A DNA stretch of 64,000 bases from VRUG01 sp965372745 (GCA_965372745.1 CBDVDM010000008.1:1-64000); one strand, 5' to 3'; counted from the stretch's first letter, positions 26,326 through 35,780 are shown. The notes: generated by a model not told the origin, from the sequence alone. A program made the numbers and translations.

Positions 26326-28904
26326 CAGCTTGGGCAAGTACAGGCCTTACGGGTTTAGATAAGACACTTTGCAACTTGAAAAAAGGCGACAACGTTGTTT
26401 GGCAGGTCGATAGTATAGAAGACTATAGTCACTTTGTTACGCCATATATAAAAAAAGCCTTGAAGGATAAGCGAAACATTATCTATATGAGGTTTGCTCA
26501 GCATAAACCTCTAATCGAAAATCAGCCTGATGTGACAGTATATCAACTCGACGCAAAGGGTGGGTTCGAAAGTTTTTCCACACAGGTTCATGCCATAATC
26601 TCCCAGGAGGGAACTGGGGCCTATTATGTATTTGATTGCCTTTCTGACTTATTAAGTGCCTGGGCAACTGATTTGATGGTTGGAAATTTTTTTATGGTAA
26701 CTTGTCCTTACCTTTTCGAATTGGACACAATAGCTTACTTTGCCATATTGCGAAATTATCATTCCTTTCAAACGGTCGCCCGTATTCGTGAAACAACCCA
26801 GCTGCTGCTGGATATTTATGATTTTGATGGAAACTTTTACGTCCATCCATTGAAAGTATGGAGTCGCTATTCACCTACAATGTTTTTACCTCATTTACAG
26901 CAAGGCGAGGAATTTACACCTGTAATAAGCAGTATCGATACGAGTAAACTTTTGTGCCACATTTCCCAGAAAAGCCCGAATGGTTCGGCAAGATTTCTGG
27001 ACCACTGGGACCGGCTGTTTATGAGAGCAGACAGCTTAACGAAGGCACCGCCGGACTCAAAAGATGTTAAAGAACTTCTACGAGATCTTTGCAGAATAAT
27101 GGTTGGCCGCGAGAAAAGAATCTCGCAGCTCGCTCAATCCAGCTTCTCTCTTGAGGATTTGGTAAATATCAAGAGCAGATTGATTGGCAGCGGCTTCATT
27201 GGCGGCAAGGCCGCTGGAATGCTGCTGGCCCATAAAATCTTAGAAAATGACAAGTCTTTCGATTGGCCTCAATACACCGAGCCGCACGATTCATTCTATA
27301 TCGGCTCAGATGTGTTTTACAGCTATATAGTTGAGAACGGCTGGTGGAAGCTGCTTATGCGGCAAAAGACTAAAGAAGGCTACTTTGACGTTGCTCCTGA
27401 AATGAGAGAAAATCTGCTTCGAGGCAAATTTCCTGACCAGATTCGTGAGCGGTTCCAGGAGATAATAGAATATTTTGGCCAATCGCCGATTATTGTCCGT
27501 TCAAGTAGTCTGCTGGAAGATTCGTTTGGCAATGCGTTTGCCGGAAAATATGAAAGCTTGTTTCTGGTAAATCAGGGCGACCCCGAACAGCGATACTCTG
27601 AATTTGAAGAAGCTGTACGAAGAGTTTATGCAAGCACTATGGGCGAAGATGCTCTTGCATACCGTTTGCAGCGAGGGCTTGACCAACAGGATGAACAAAT
27701 GGCTTTGCTCGTCCAACGCGTATCAGGCTCCTATAAGAAAAGCTACTTTTTCCCCGACCTGGCTGGTGTAGGTGTTTCATATAATACTTTTGTCTGGAAG
27801 TCTGAACTTGATCCCAAAGCAGGTATGCTGAGACTTGTTTTTGGTTTGGGCACCAGAGCTGTAGACCGCGTTGAGGATGATTACCCGCAGACGATAGCTT
27901 TGGACCAGCCGTTGTTACGGCCATATGCTGACAGAGAAGAGCAAAGCAGATTCTCACAGCATAATGCCGACCTTTTAGATACCAGCCAAAATTGCTTAAG
28001 AACGGTTGACGTGACCAACCTATTGAATGATGAACTCAATATAAAATTGGACTTGATAGCCAGTCCAGACCCACATACCGAGCGAAGGATGAAAGAGCTT
28101 GGTATGAAAAGTCAAAGGTCTTGGCTGCTGACATTTAAAAAGCTTTTATCAAGCACCAACTTCACAGAAATAATGCAGAAAATACTGAAAACCCTGGAAA
28201 ATTATTACCAATATCCCGTTGATATAGAATTCACGGTTAACTTCACAGATGGCGATGCGTTCAAAATCAATTTGGTCCAATGCAGGCCCCTACAAACCAA
28301 AGGATTAAAAGCAAGTGTGCAACTTCCCGAAAACATCAGATCTGAAAAAGTGCTTTTTGCTTCGCATGGCTACACTATGGGGGGCAGTATCTCCCAGCCA
28401 ATAAAAAGGATTATTTATGTCGACCCCAAAGCATATGTGGAAATACCGATTTCACAGAAATATAGTATAGCAAGGTTGATAGGAAAGCTGAACAGGCAGA
28501 TAGGCAATCGAGAAACAACTCCGACCATTTTGTTTGGGCCTGGCAGGTGGGGCACAACAACCCCAAGTTTGGGTGTGCCAGTAAGTTTTTCAGAAATCAA
28601 TAAGATAACAGTGCTTGTTGAAATTGCCTATGAAGGTGGAAACCTGATGCCGGAGCTTTCTTTCGGCACTCATTTCTTCCAGGATTTGGTTGAAAGTGAC
28701 ATATTCTATGTTGCTCTTTTCCCGCAGAAAGAAAGCGTAGTGTTCAACAAGGATAAGCTTGCCAAAATGCCTAATCTACTAACCGACCTTTTTCCGGAAG
28801 AACATAAGTATGAGAATGTTGTTAAGGTATATGAAGTTGATACCAGTCAACTCCAAATTATGTGCGATGTAGTATCCCAAAAAGTTGTTTGTTTCTTTAC
28901 ATGA
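26322..28904 (+). CDS. Degenerate KaiC-like domain fused to PEP-synthase/PPDK-type ATP-grasp domain
   Basis: This 860-residue protein is coupled (ATGA) to the NifA-like activator. Residues 1-200 resemble a RecA/KaiC fold (STGLTGLDKTLCNLKKGDNV, VFDCLSDLLSAW), but the Walker A loop is lost: VDSIEDYS stands where GxxGxGKT is expected. From about residue 285 there is a pyruvate-phosphate-dikinase N-terminal domain (IGGKAAGMLLAHKIL, then IIVRSSSLLEDSFGNAFAGK) up to the QCRPLQ strand near 655. The phosphohistidine swivel and PEP/pyruvate barrel of true PPDK or PpsA are absent. The C-terminal 200 residues are unassigned. Catalysis of PEP synthesis is therefore unlikely; a sensory or phosphotransfer role next to nitrogen control is inferred. 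Confidence 0.75.
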   Translation: MTAWASTGLTGLDKTLCNLKKGDNVVWQVDSIEDYSHFVTPYIKKALKDKRNIIYMRFAQHKPLIENQPDVTVYQLDAKGGFESFSTQVHAIISQEGTGAYYVFDCLSDLLSAWATDLMVGNFFMVTCPYLFELDTIAYFAILRNYHSFQTVARIRETTQLLLDIYDFDGNFYVHPLKVWSRYSPTMFLPHLQQGEEFTPVISSIDTSKLLCHISQKSPNGSARFLDHWDRLFMRADSLTKAPPDSKDVKELLRDLCRIMVGREKRISQLAQSSFSLEDLVNIKSRLIGSGFIGGKAAGMLLAHKILENDKSFDWPQYTEPHDSFYIGSDVFYSYIVENGWWKLLMRQKTKEGYFDVAPEMRENLLRGKFPDQIRERFQEIIEYFGQSPIIVRSSSLLEDSFGNAFAGKYESLFLVNQGDPEQRYSEFEEAVRRVYASTMGEDALAYRLQRGLDQQDEQMALLVQRVSGSYKKSYFFPDLAGVGVSYNTFVWKSELDPKAGMLRLVFGLGTRAVDRVEDDYPQTIALDQPLLRPYADREEQSRFSQHNADLLDTSQNCLRTVDVTNLLNDELNIKLDLIASPDPHTERRMKELGMKSQRSWLLTFKKLLSSTNFTEIMQKILKTLENYYQYPVDIEFTVNFTDGDAFKINLVQCRPLQTKGLKASVQLPENIRSEKVLFASHGYTMGGSISQPIKRIIYVDPKAYVEIPISQKYSIARLIGKLNRQIGNRETTPTILFGPGRWGTTTPSLGVPVSFSEINKITVLVEIAYEGGNLMPELSFGTHFFQDLVESDIFYVALFPQKESVVFNKDKLAKMPNLLTDLFPEEHKYENVVKVYEVDTSQLQIMCDVVSQKVVCFFT

Positions 28905-29284
28905 AATATAAGCATCATTTTTATAACCATTGCTCTATTGGTAATTGATTTATAGATTGGCGGAGCACAGTATCAACATTTGTATGTACCTTGTTCGTCA
29001 GATTTAGTGAAGAGTGCTCCAGCAATCTCTGCGTTACAGGGTATTAAAAACGCGGGAATTTAAGAAATGTTTCCAGGCTAAAATGGCAGACGGAATATAT
29101 CAACTCATAGAGGGGATGTGGGGGAAATTTTGTGATACTTTTGTTCTTGATAACATTTCTAAAGGATCGGTTTTACCAGTCGTTCAAGTGCCGGTGCGTG
29201 CCAAGTTCGCTCCCATGGCGTTCATCCGGTGTTCACTTGTGTTTCGCTCGTCGTCATAGGTTCTTTTTTGGCAATCATTAACCC

Positions 29285-29362
29285 TTTATTGACAAGTACT
29301 TACAAAAGCCGAGTTGCGGACTGAAAATCCGTGTGTCGGTGGTTCAAATCCACTCCTGCCCA
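29285..29362 (+). repeat. tRNA-Phe 3' half with left extension (long direct repeat, copy 1)
   Basis: Positions 29316-29362 carry the anticodon arm (CGGA-CTGAAAA-TCCG, GAA anticodon), a well-paired T-arm and CCTGCCCA; the 5' half of a tRNA is missing. The 22 nt at 29285-29306 and the tRNA part recur at 60427-60488, about 31.1 kb away in the same orientation. Confidence 0.7.
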
Positions 29363-29614
29363 TTATATCCACAATTGTAACTCATTCTCTAAAGATAGCT
29401 TATGAAAACTCAATAATTCTTGCTATTATAGACCAACGAATTTTGCGTTACTTTTGCGTCAGTCACTTTTTCAGGTTTACATGAATAAGCGATCATTTTT
29501 ATAATCTCATCTTTATTATTCGGCAAAAAACGAAGATTGGCTATTCACAAGAGGGACCTTTAGTATTCTGTCCGGAAGGTCCTTCGAAAAATTGAGTTTA
29601 TCCTTTAATGATCT

Positions 29615-29645
29615 TTGGATCAGTAATCCATGTGTCGGCGGTTCA
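29615..29645 (+). repeat. Degenerate tRNA-Phe-like fragment
   Basis: TTGGATCAGTAATCCATG followed by TGTCGGCGGTTCA resembles the anticodon-to-T-arm part of the fragments at 457 and 29316, but with an altered anticodon loop and no acceptor end. It is probably an older decayed copy. Confidence 0.45.
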
Positions 29646-29717
29646 GGAATTTGCGGCAAAATTTGCTTGAAATTTGGGCATAGCTGCGCTCTTGAACAAC
29701 ATTTGGAGATAGGTTGA

Positions 29718-31523
29718 TCATAAAGAATGAAGTTGGGCGACGGCTACTTGTTTGTCGCCCATTCCTTGCTCGATTCGGTCCTCTCGATCATTTAGATATG
29801 TTTGAGCTAACTGTCTTGCTTGTTCTATTTGAGAAGAGGTCATCCTCCTGGTAATGATGTCTCGCGACTGGCTCGAAGTCTTATGCCCTTGTGACAATGC
29901 AAGGCTGTACCATGTATAGGCGGAGACATCATTTTGAGAAACCCCGCGTCCGTATTCGTACATCATACCGAGTTTGTTCTGTGCAATAGCGTAGCCTTGT
30001 TTGGCAGCAAGTGTAAACCAAATGGCCGCTTCCTTATAATCCTTAGGAACACTTTTGCCTTTGGTATACATCAAAGCTATATTAGTCATGGCAACAGTAT
30101 TTCCCTGATGAGCGGCAAGTCGTAGCCACTTGGCAGCTTCCTTATCGTCCTGAGGAACGCCTTGTCCTTTGATATACATCAGACCAAGTCTGGTCTGTGC
30201 AAGGGTAAATCCTTGATTGGCAGCACGCCGGAACCACTCGGCAGCTTCCTTACGATTCTGAGGAACGCCTAATCCTTTGTAGTACATCCAGCCCAGAGTG
30301 TACTGGGCCTGTGCAACCTCCTGTTCAGCAGCAAGCCGCAACCATTTAATTGTTTGCTTATAGTCCTGAGTAACACCCTGTCCTTCGTAGTACATCAAAG
30401 CCAGGTTGTTCTGGGAAGAGGCATACCCCTGTTCGCTGGCAAGTCGGTACCACTTGAAGGCTTGTTCATAGTTCTTAGCAACACCTTGTCCTTCGTGGCA
30501 CATCACCCCAAGCGTGTGCTGGGCAACGGCAAAACTCTGATCCGCAGCGAGTTGTAGCCACTTAACGGTTTCATTATAATCCTGAGGAACCCCTTTGGCT
30601 TCGTAATACATCAGCCCCAGACAGGTCTGGGCCTGGGCAACTCCCTGTTCGGCAATCGGTTCGATTAGCTTCCTTGCTTCGGCATAGTTCCGACAAACCC
30701 CATTTCCCTCCATATACATCAAACCCAGATTGTTCTTGGCAGGCGTAAATCCCTGATTGGCAGCTCGTCGATACCACTGGACGGCTTTGCTGGGAACCTT
30801 CATAACGCCTTGTCCCTGCTCGTACATCAAACCCAGACTATTCTGGGCAGCAGCATATCCCTGATTGGCAGCAAGCCGGAACCACTTTGCTGCTTTCTTA
30901 TAGTCCTGAGAAACGCCTGTTCCGTCGTGGTACATCGAACCTAAAACAAATTGAGCTTTGGAATTCCCATCCCTTGCAGCACGCCGCAACAGCTTCCTTG
31001 CTTTCTTATAGTCTTGTGGTAATTCCTGTCCGCGCATGTACATCACACCCAGATTACTCATGGCAGAGGTATTTTTCTGTTCGGCAGCAAGCTGGAACCA
31101 CTTCGCCGCTTCCTGATTGTCCTGAAAAACACCTTCGCCCTTGTAGTACAGGGTGCCCAGATTATTTTGGGCAAATGAAAATCCTTGTTCGGCAGAAAGT
31201 CTGTACCAACTGGCTGCTTTCTTACTGTCCTGTGGAACTCCATGTCCGTTGTCGTAAATCAAACCCAGATAGAACATGGCTCTGGCATCCCCATTTTCGG
31301 CCAATGGTTTCCATTCTTCAAGCGCTGTCACATAGTCCTTTTTATCGAACGCCGCCCACCCCTTCTGAAAGTCGGAGCTGCATTCCGCTATCGAGCATAA
31401 TAGAATCATTGCAAGTATGCAGATACCGATATTTGAAAGAATGCGGCTACCCCCGGTTTTGTGGCATAGATTCACCCGTTGGGCATTGTTAGGCCTGTTT
31501 TGTTCATTAATTGCTAATAACAT
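29718..31523 (-). CDS. Secreted or membrane Sel1-repeat protein
   Basis: A 601-residue protein with an N-terminal hydrophobic segment (ILSNIGICILAMILLCSIA) and then 13 consecutive 36-residue Sel1-like repeats (unit type A-x-x-x-LGxMYxxGxGVxxDYxxAxxWxxxAAxQG), covering about residues 75-545. Sel1 arrays are alpha-solenoids that scaffold protein complexes. The start at 31523 has AAGGAG 9 nt upstream. It is divergent from the Pho-controlled TonB energiser operon, but I see no Pho box on its own strand. Its partner is unknown. Confidence 0.85.
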   Translation of the reverse strand: MLLAINEQNRPNNAQRVNLCHKTGGSRILSNIGICILAMILLCSIAECSSDFQKGWAAFDKKDYVTALEEWKPLAENGDARAMFYLGLIYDNGHGVPQDSKKAASWYRLSAEQGFSFAQNNLGTLYYKGEGVFQDNQEAAKWFQLAAEQKNTSAMSNLGVMYMRGQELPQDYKKARKLLRRAARDGNSKAQFVLGSMYHDGTGVSQDYKKAAKWFRLAANQGYAAAQNSLGLMYEQGQGVMKVPSKAVQWYRRAANQGFTPAKNNLGLMYMEGNGVCRNYAEARKLIEPIAEQGVAQAQTCLGLMYYEAKGVPQDYNETVKWLQLAADQSFAVAQHTLGVMCHEGQGVAKNYEQAFKWYRLASEQGYASSQNNLALMYYEGQGVTQDYKQTIKWLRLAAEQEVAQAQYTLGWMYYKGLGVPQNRKEAAEWFRRAANQGFTLAQTRLGLMYIKGQGVPQDDKEAAKWLRLAAHQGNTVAMTNIALMYTKGKSVPKDYKEAAIWFTLAAKQGYAIAQNKLGMMYEYGRGVSQNDVSAYTWYSLALSQGHKTSSQSRDIITRRMTSSQIEQARQLAQTYLNDREDRIEQGMGDKQVAVAQLHSL

Positions 31524-31634
31524 ATTCGATTACTCCTTTTTTCGGCTCACATCAGCAGTTATCGGCACATTATAGCCGCCGCTTAATTAACCCATGCCAA
31601 AAACAGCTTTTGAGATTGCATCTGATGATTGACA

Positions 31635-31816
31635 TTTGTGAGCAGCAATTTTGCTAAAACCGAAGTACCAAAATAATGGAACGCAGGAACAATTTGGGAA
31701 ATTATTTTTATTCTAATGCCAGCTTAATCAATCTCTAACAGAAACGTCTTATAAAATCCATAGACATTAACATAATCATACTACTTGAGCAGGAGTTGCA
31801 AATTTATATTTCTAAT
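31635..31816 (+). repeat. Duplicated Pho promoter/leader, copy A
   Basis: About 182 bp aligns with 41258-41438, with matching blocks such as CAATTTTGC, CCAGCTTAATCA, CTAACAGAAAC, GAGCAGGAGT and TTCTAAT. It contains the Pho box and -10 and continues about 60 bp into the transcribed leader. Because copy B is non-coding there, the real start of the following gene is downstream (31890). Confidence 0.75.
31702..31755 (+). promoter_or_regulatory. Pho box and promoter of the TonB energiser operon
   Basis: Four 5-mers stand at exact 11-bp steps: TTATT (31702), TTAAT-like CTAAT (31713), TTAAT (31724) and CTAAC (31735). After a 10-nt gap comes -10 TATAAA (31750-31755). This is the architecture seen at pstS and phoB. 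The predicted TSS is near 31762, leaving a leader of about 128 nt. Confidence 0.7.
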
Positions 31817-31889
31817 CCGGATATCAATGTTAGTGTTGCCCGATAATACAAAAAAATTCGTAAACAGGTACAAAAAGGATAATGCGAAC

Positions 31890-32693
31890 ATGAAAAGGGA
31901 ATCAGAAATCAGAAATAATAGGTTAGCGATAGGATCGCTTCTACTTTTTTGCATTGTCTATCTTCTGTCTTCTGGAACGGTATCTGCTAACAAGAGCACC
32001 AGCAATATTGAAAATACACGGGTAGCACTTGAAAAATGGGTTGAAATCCAGCGTATTATTTCACAGGAAAAACGCGACTTGGCACTCGCCCGGGAAATGC
32101 TCACCGAGAGAATTAAACTTGTGCAGTGTGAAAGCGAGTCACTACGCGGCAAAATCAGTGAGGCTGAAGAAAGTATCGCCGAGGCGGATAAGAAACGAGC
32201 TGAGATGATTGAGGAAAATGAAAAACTCAAAGAAGCTTCCGCTTCACTCGGTAGTACTTTAGTTTTGCTGGAAGAACGTACCAGACAGCTGCTGCAACGG
32301 CTGCCCGATCCAATCCGAGAGCGTGTCAAACCGCTTAGCCAAAGACTACCTGATAATACGGGACAGAGCAAACTATCGGTAGCTGAACGTTTTCAGAATA
32401 TCGTGGGGATACTTAATGAAGTAGACAAATTCAACCGTGAAATCTCAGTCACTAGTGAAGTTCGGACACTAACCAGTGGAAGTTCCATTGAAGTTGCCGC
32501 TTTATATATTGGAATCGGCCAAGCTTACTATGCCAGTGCTAATGGAAGCATTGCGGGAATCGGAACGGTTTCAGATGAGGGGTGGGTATGGAGACCGGCT
32601 AATGAAGCTGCTGCACAAATTGCCGATGCCATCGCCATATTAAAAAATGAAAAAGTGGCAACCTTTGTGCAAGTGCCCGTTGAAATTGAATAA
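31890..32693 (+). CDS. DUF3450-family periplasmic coiled-coil protein (TonB2-type system)
   Basis: A 267-residue exported protein with signal segment LAIGSLLLFCIVYLLSSGTVSA, a long coiled coil (about 45-140) and a C-terminal DUF3450 block (VAALYIGIGQAYYAS, then GWVWRPANEAA). DUF3450 proteins are the usual first gene of TonB2/TtpC-type systems described in vibrios, where they assist TonB energisation. I chose the ATG at 31890 because the in-frame ATG at 31785 lies inside a leader that is non-coding in its duplicate copy. The next gene starts 19 bp downstream. Confidence 0.85.
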   Translation: MKRESEIRNNRLAIGSLLLFCIVYLLSSGTVSANKSTSNIENTRVALEKWVEIQRIISQEKRDLALAREMLTERIKLVQCESESLRGKISEAEESIAEADKKRAEMIEENEKLKEASASLGSTLVLLEERTRQLLQRLPDPIRERVKPLSQRLPDNTGQSKLSVAERFQNIVGILNEVDKFNREISVTSEVRTLTSGSSIEVAALYIGIGQAYYASANGSIAGIGTVSDEGWVWRPANEAAAQIADAIAILKNEKVATFVQVPVEIE

Positions 32694-32712
32694 TTAGGAT
32701 AAGCTCGTTATT

Positions 32713-34632
32713 ATGAGAATAAAAAATATCTTCATACTTGTTCTCCTCTTCGCCAGCCCACTGGTTATCCATGCACAGGATCAAACGAACGAATTAATTG
32801 CTCTTGCTCTTGAACAAGATACTAAAAGTGACTTCGAACATGCCGCTGAATCTGTACAGCGAAAACTTGAGGAGAGTATTTCTGAACTCAATAAGCTGCG
32901 TGAGCAGGTGGTTGCGGAAAAAGTTCCACTTAGCCGAAATCTCAGCAATCTTGAGAGCGAACTGATCAATGTACGTCTTGAGTATCAGAAGACAACCCGT
33001 TTGCTCGACAGCCGCACTCTTGATTTGAGCAACCTGCGATCCGAAATCAAATCTCGCCAACAGGAGGCTACATATCTTTCCAACCTGCTTGGTGAATACA
33101 TCCGCAACTTTGAATCGCGTTTGCACATTGCGGAAATCCAACGCTACCGTAAACCACTTAAGGCAGCCAAATTGGCACCCGAAAACAGCAACCTTTCTGA
33201 GCAGGAAATTTATGAGGCTCAAACTGGTCTTGTAGCAGTGTCACTTGAGCGGTTACATGACGCACTTGGCGGCACTCGATTTGATGGAACCGCAACGGAT
33301 TCCAGCGGGTCGATTCATCATGGAACCTTTGTATTAATCGGACCAGCAGCACTTTTTCAGTCAGATGACGGAAAAAACATTGGAACCGCTGAACAGCGTC
33401 TTGGCTCACTTGAACCAACAGTCATTGCTTTTGGAACTGCTACTGATGCTGAGGCGGCGACAAAAGTCATCTCCAATTCAGCCGGGGCATTCCCACTTGA
33501 CCCTACCCTCGGCAATGCCCACAAAATTGAGGAAACTAAAGAAACACTTTTAGAGCACATTCAAAAGGGCGGACCGGTAATGTACCCAATCTTTGTTTTG
33601 GGAGGCGCTGCGCTGCTTGTAGCACTTTACAAATGGATTTTTCTGGCCTTTCTGCGAAAACCGTCCCAGAAACGGATTCGTGCGTTGCTGGACGCTGTTG
33701 CTGAGCATGACGAAAAGGCCGCCAAGCAAAATGTCAAGGTAATCAAGGGACCTGTCGGTAAAATGCTCTCCTGTGCTATTGAGCACCTCAAAGAACCACG
33801 TGAACTGATAGAAGAGGTCATGTACGAAAAGGTTCTGGCTACACGCCTCAAACTTGAGCGATTCCTGCCGTTTATTGCTATCAGTGCAGCGTCCGCACCG
33901 CTGCTCGGGCTGCTGGGAACAGTCACTGGTATTATCAATACATTCAAATTGATTACTGTGTTCGGTTCCGGTGACGTCAAAACTCTCTCAGGCGGTATTT
34001 CTGAAGCGCTCGTTACCACTGAATTCGGTTTGATTGTGGCCATTCCTTCACTGCTTCTGCACGCATTTCTTTCGCGTAAAGCAAGGCATGTGATCGATGA
34101 AATGGAAAAAGCCGCCATTGCTTTTGTAAACCAGGTCAGTAAAACACCTTACCGACAGAACGATGCTACAAATGTATTGGCAGAGCTAACCGCCGGTCAG
34201 GCCCAAGCTCTCTTGCAAAACATCGGCAGCCAGGCACAATCAGCGAGTCCCGAACCGATTAGACAGTATTCGGAAGATTCAGCGGGTAGCCTTATGAATC
34301 CGCGACTGGTCAGTGTGGATAAAACCGCCACCGTGGCCGAAGCCATTGACAGGATAAGGGGCGCTAAGATTGCCGAGGATATTGACGCTGTATTTATCGT
34401 AGATGAACAGGGAAAGTACGCAGGATATGTGCGAATTGGTCACCTGTTAACCCGACCCGAACAGACCTGTGTCGAATCCTTAGCAGAGATGAAATCACTG
34501 TTCGTTCGTGTCGATACCCACCGGAACGAGGTACGGAACCTCTTCAGTAAACACGATATTATCAACATGCCGGTCCTTGATCACAACGATCAATTAGTAG
34601 GGCAGATTACCCACAACGGAGAAGGAAGCTGA
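32713..34632 (+). CDS. TtpC/ExbB-like proton channel with C-terminal CBS pair
   Basis: A 639-residue protein. A signal peptide (IFILVLLFASPLVIHA) is followed by a periplasmic coiled-coil region of TtpC type (about 25-270), a MotA/TolQ/ExbB channel domain (about 275-480) with three TM helices and the motifs ASAPLLGLLGTVTGIINTF and ISEALVTTEFGLIVAIP, and a C-terminal CBS-domain pair (about 505-635; AGSLMNPRLVSVDKTATVAE, then VFIVDEQGKYAGYV and INMPVLDHNDQLVGQI). The first two parts are typical of TonB2 clusters. The cytoplasmic CBS pair, which resembles the adenine-nucleotide or Mg-sensing pair of MgtE, is unexpected. Confidence 0.85.
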   Translation: MRIKNIFILVLLFASPLVIHAQDQTNELIALALEQDTKSDFEHAAESVQRKLEESISELNKLREQVVAEKVPLSRNLSNLESELINVRLEYQKTTRLLDSRTLDLSNLRSEIKSRQQEATYLSNLLGEYIRNFESRLHIAEIQRYRKPLKAAKLAPENSNLSEQEIYEAQTGLVAVSLERLHDALGGTRFDGTATDSSGSIHHGTFVLIGPAALFQSDDGKNIGTAEQRLGSLEPTVIAFGTATDAEAATKVISNSAGAFPLDPTLGNAHKIEETKETLLEHIQKGGPVMYPIFVLGGAALLVALYKWIFLAFLRKPSQKRIRALLDAVAEHDEKAAKQNVKVIKGPVGKMLSCAIEHLKEPRELIEEVMYEKVLATRLKLERFLPFIAISAASAPLLGLLGTVTGIINTFKLITVFGSGDVKTLSGGISEALVTTEFGLIVAIPSLLLHAFLSRKARHVIDEMEKAAIAFVNQVSKTPYRQNDATNVLAELTAGQAQALLQNIGSQAQSASPEPIRQYSEDSAGSLMNPRLVSVDKTATVAEAIDRIRGAKIAEDIDAVFIVDEQGKYAGYVRIGHLLTRPEQTCVESLAEMKSLFVRVDTHRNEVRNLFSKHDIINMPVLDHNDQLVGQITHNGEGS

Positions 34633-34634
34633 AA

Positions 34635-35342
34635 ATGAATGTGATAACTGGACAGCTTATAACGCTATGGGAACAGGCCCTTACCATCTGGCTTTCCGGC
34701 GGATGGGCCATGATTGCGATAGCGGCCATTGCGCTGGTTATGTTTTCGCTGGGAATGCACATCTATCTCAAACTATCAGGAAAGGGCTTTGCTTCGGTGC
34801 GCGAAAAAACCTGGCGTCACTGGATTGACCATCCCAACGAACGAAAAGGACCAATCGGTGATTTGCTTGATTTTGTAACCGGCGGTACTTCGCTCAAAGA
34901 TACCGCCACTTTCTTTGAAGAATTACGTACTATCGAGATTGCTCCACTCGACCGAGAGCTTCGCGTTATGAAAATTTGCGTCAGTGCTGCTCCGCTGCTT
35001 GGATTGCTCGGAACAGTGACCGGTATGCTCGCCACGTTCGCAGCTCTGGCGTCCGGGTCTGGAGGCGATAAAACTATGGGGCTTGTCGCCGAGGGTATTT
35101 CCGAAGCCCTTGTAACCACCGAAACCGGCCTGGTGATATCGCTACCGGGTCTCTTTTTCCAGTATCAACTGGCTCGCAAGCACAAACGATACAAATCGTT
35201 TCTTGCCCATCTCGAAACGGTTTGCACCCAGAAACTCTACAAAAAACTGCACAAGCAAAAAGCTCTACCTGCTGCTAAGTGTAAGCTTCAATATGAGGAA
35301 CCATATTGTAAAGAAGGAATGGAAGTGCCAATATCCTTATAA
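34635..35342 (+). CDS. exbB: ExbB/TolQ-family proton channel subunit
   Basis: A 235-residue MotA/TolQ/ExbB protein with three TM segments (GWAMIAIAAIALVMFSLGMH; then AAPLLGLLGTVTGMLATFAA; then ISEALVTTETGLVISLPGLF). It starts 2 bp after the CBS-bearing paralogue. Having a long TtpC-like and a short ExbB-like protein in tandem is the known TonB2 arrangement. With ExbD it should form the proton-driven motor for TonB. Confidence 0.93.
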   Translation: MNVITGQLITLWEQALTIWLSGGWAMIAIAAIALVMFSLGMHIYLKLSGKGFASVREKTWRHWIDHPNERKGPIGDLLDFVTGGTSLKDTATFFEELRTIEIAPLDRELRVMKICVSAAPLLGLLGTVTGMLATFAALASGSGGDKTMGLVAEGISEALVTTETGLVISLPGLFFQYQLARKHKRYKSFLAHLETVCTQKLYKKLHKQKALPAAKCKLQYEEPYCKEGMEVPISL

Positions 35343-35366
35343 AATAAATTAAATATCGAGGAACCA

Positions 35367-35780
35367 ATGGGACGATTTCATCAAATGACATCAGATGACA
35401 GCAGCGAGACTGGGATTGATATCTCTTCGCTGATAGACTGTGTATTCATTCTTCTAATTTTCTTCATCGTGACTACCACGTTTGTTGAGGAGACTGGCAT
35501 TGAAGTGGATAAGCCTCAGGCTGCATCTTCCGTTAGGCTGGAAAAAACCAGCATTCTTATTGCACTGACTCAAAAGGGCGAAGTGGTTTATGGCGGGCGC
35601 GAAATCGGTATCAGCGGTGTGCGACCTCTCGTGAAACGCATGCTACAGAAAGAAGATGTTCCCGTTATTATTCAAGCCGACTCTTCCGCACGGTCCGGAC
35701 TGCTGGTTCGGCTAATTGACGAAGCTAAGTTGGCTGGGGCAAAGAAAGTAAGTCTTGCCACTCGTAAATCCAAAAGTTGA
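35367..35780 (+). CDS. exbD: ExbD/TolR-family transport protein
   Basis: This 137-residue protein has one TM helix near the N-terminus containing the essential Asp (ISSLIDCVFILLIFFIVTT) and a periplasmic ExbD domain (VVYGGREIGISGVRPLVKRM, VIIQADSSARSG). It partners ExbB to harvest proton motive force. Its stop overlaps the tonB start (TTGA). Confidence 0.94.
   Translation: MGRFHQMTSDDSSETGIDISSLIDCVFILLIFFIVTTTFVEETGIEVDKPQAASSVRLEKTSILIALTQKGEVVYGGREIGISGVRPLVKRMLQKEDVPVIIQADSSARSGLLVRLIDEAKLAGAKKVSLATRKSKS

Larger units (their letters stand above)
28905..29717. other. Gene-poor stretch with tRNA-Phe fragments
   Basis: Some 800 bp without a credible gene. The frame at 29014-29259 has no ribosome-binding site and no recognisable family. 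The stretch contains two tRNA-Phe-derived fragments (29316 and 29615) and a 22-nt segment at 29285-29306 that is repeated identically at 60427-60448. Confidence 0.5.

Noticed and set aside
26322..28904. Genuine PEP synthase or pyruvate phosphate dikinase
   Set aside because: The phosphohistidine swivel and PEP/pyruvate barrel domains are absent; only the ATP-grasp-type domain is present.
29014..29259. 81-aa open frame between the PPDK-like gene and the Sel1 gene
   Set aside because: No ribosome-binding site, low-complexity tail and no family resemblance; it lies in a region of decayed tRNA fragments.
31785..31889. Extended N-terminus of the DUF3450 protein
   Set aside because: The extra 35 codons fall in the leader duplicated at 41258-41438, which is non-coding there, and the extension would block the signal peptide.
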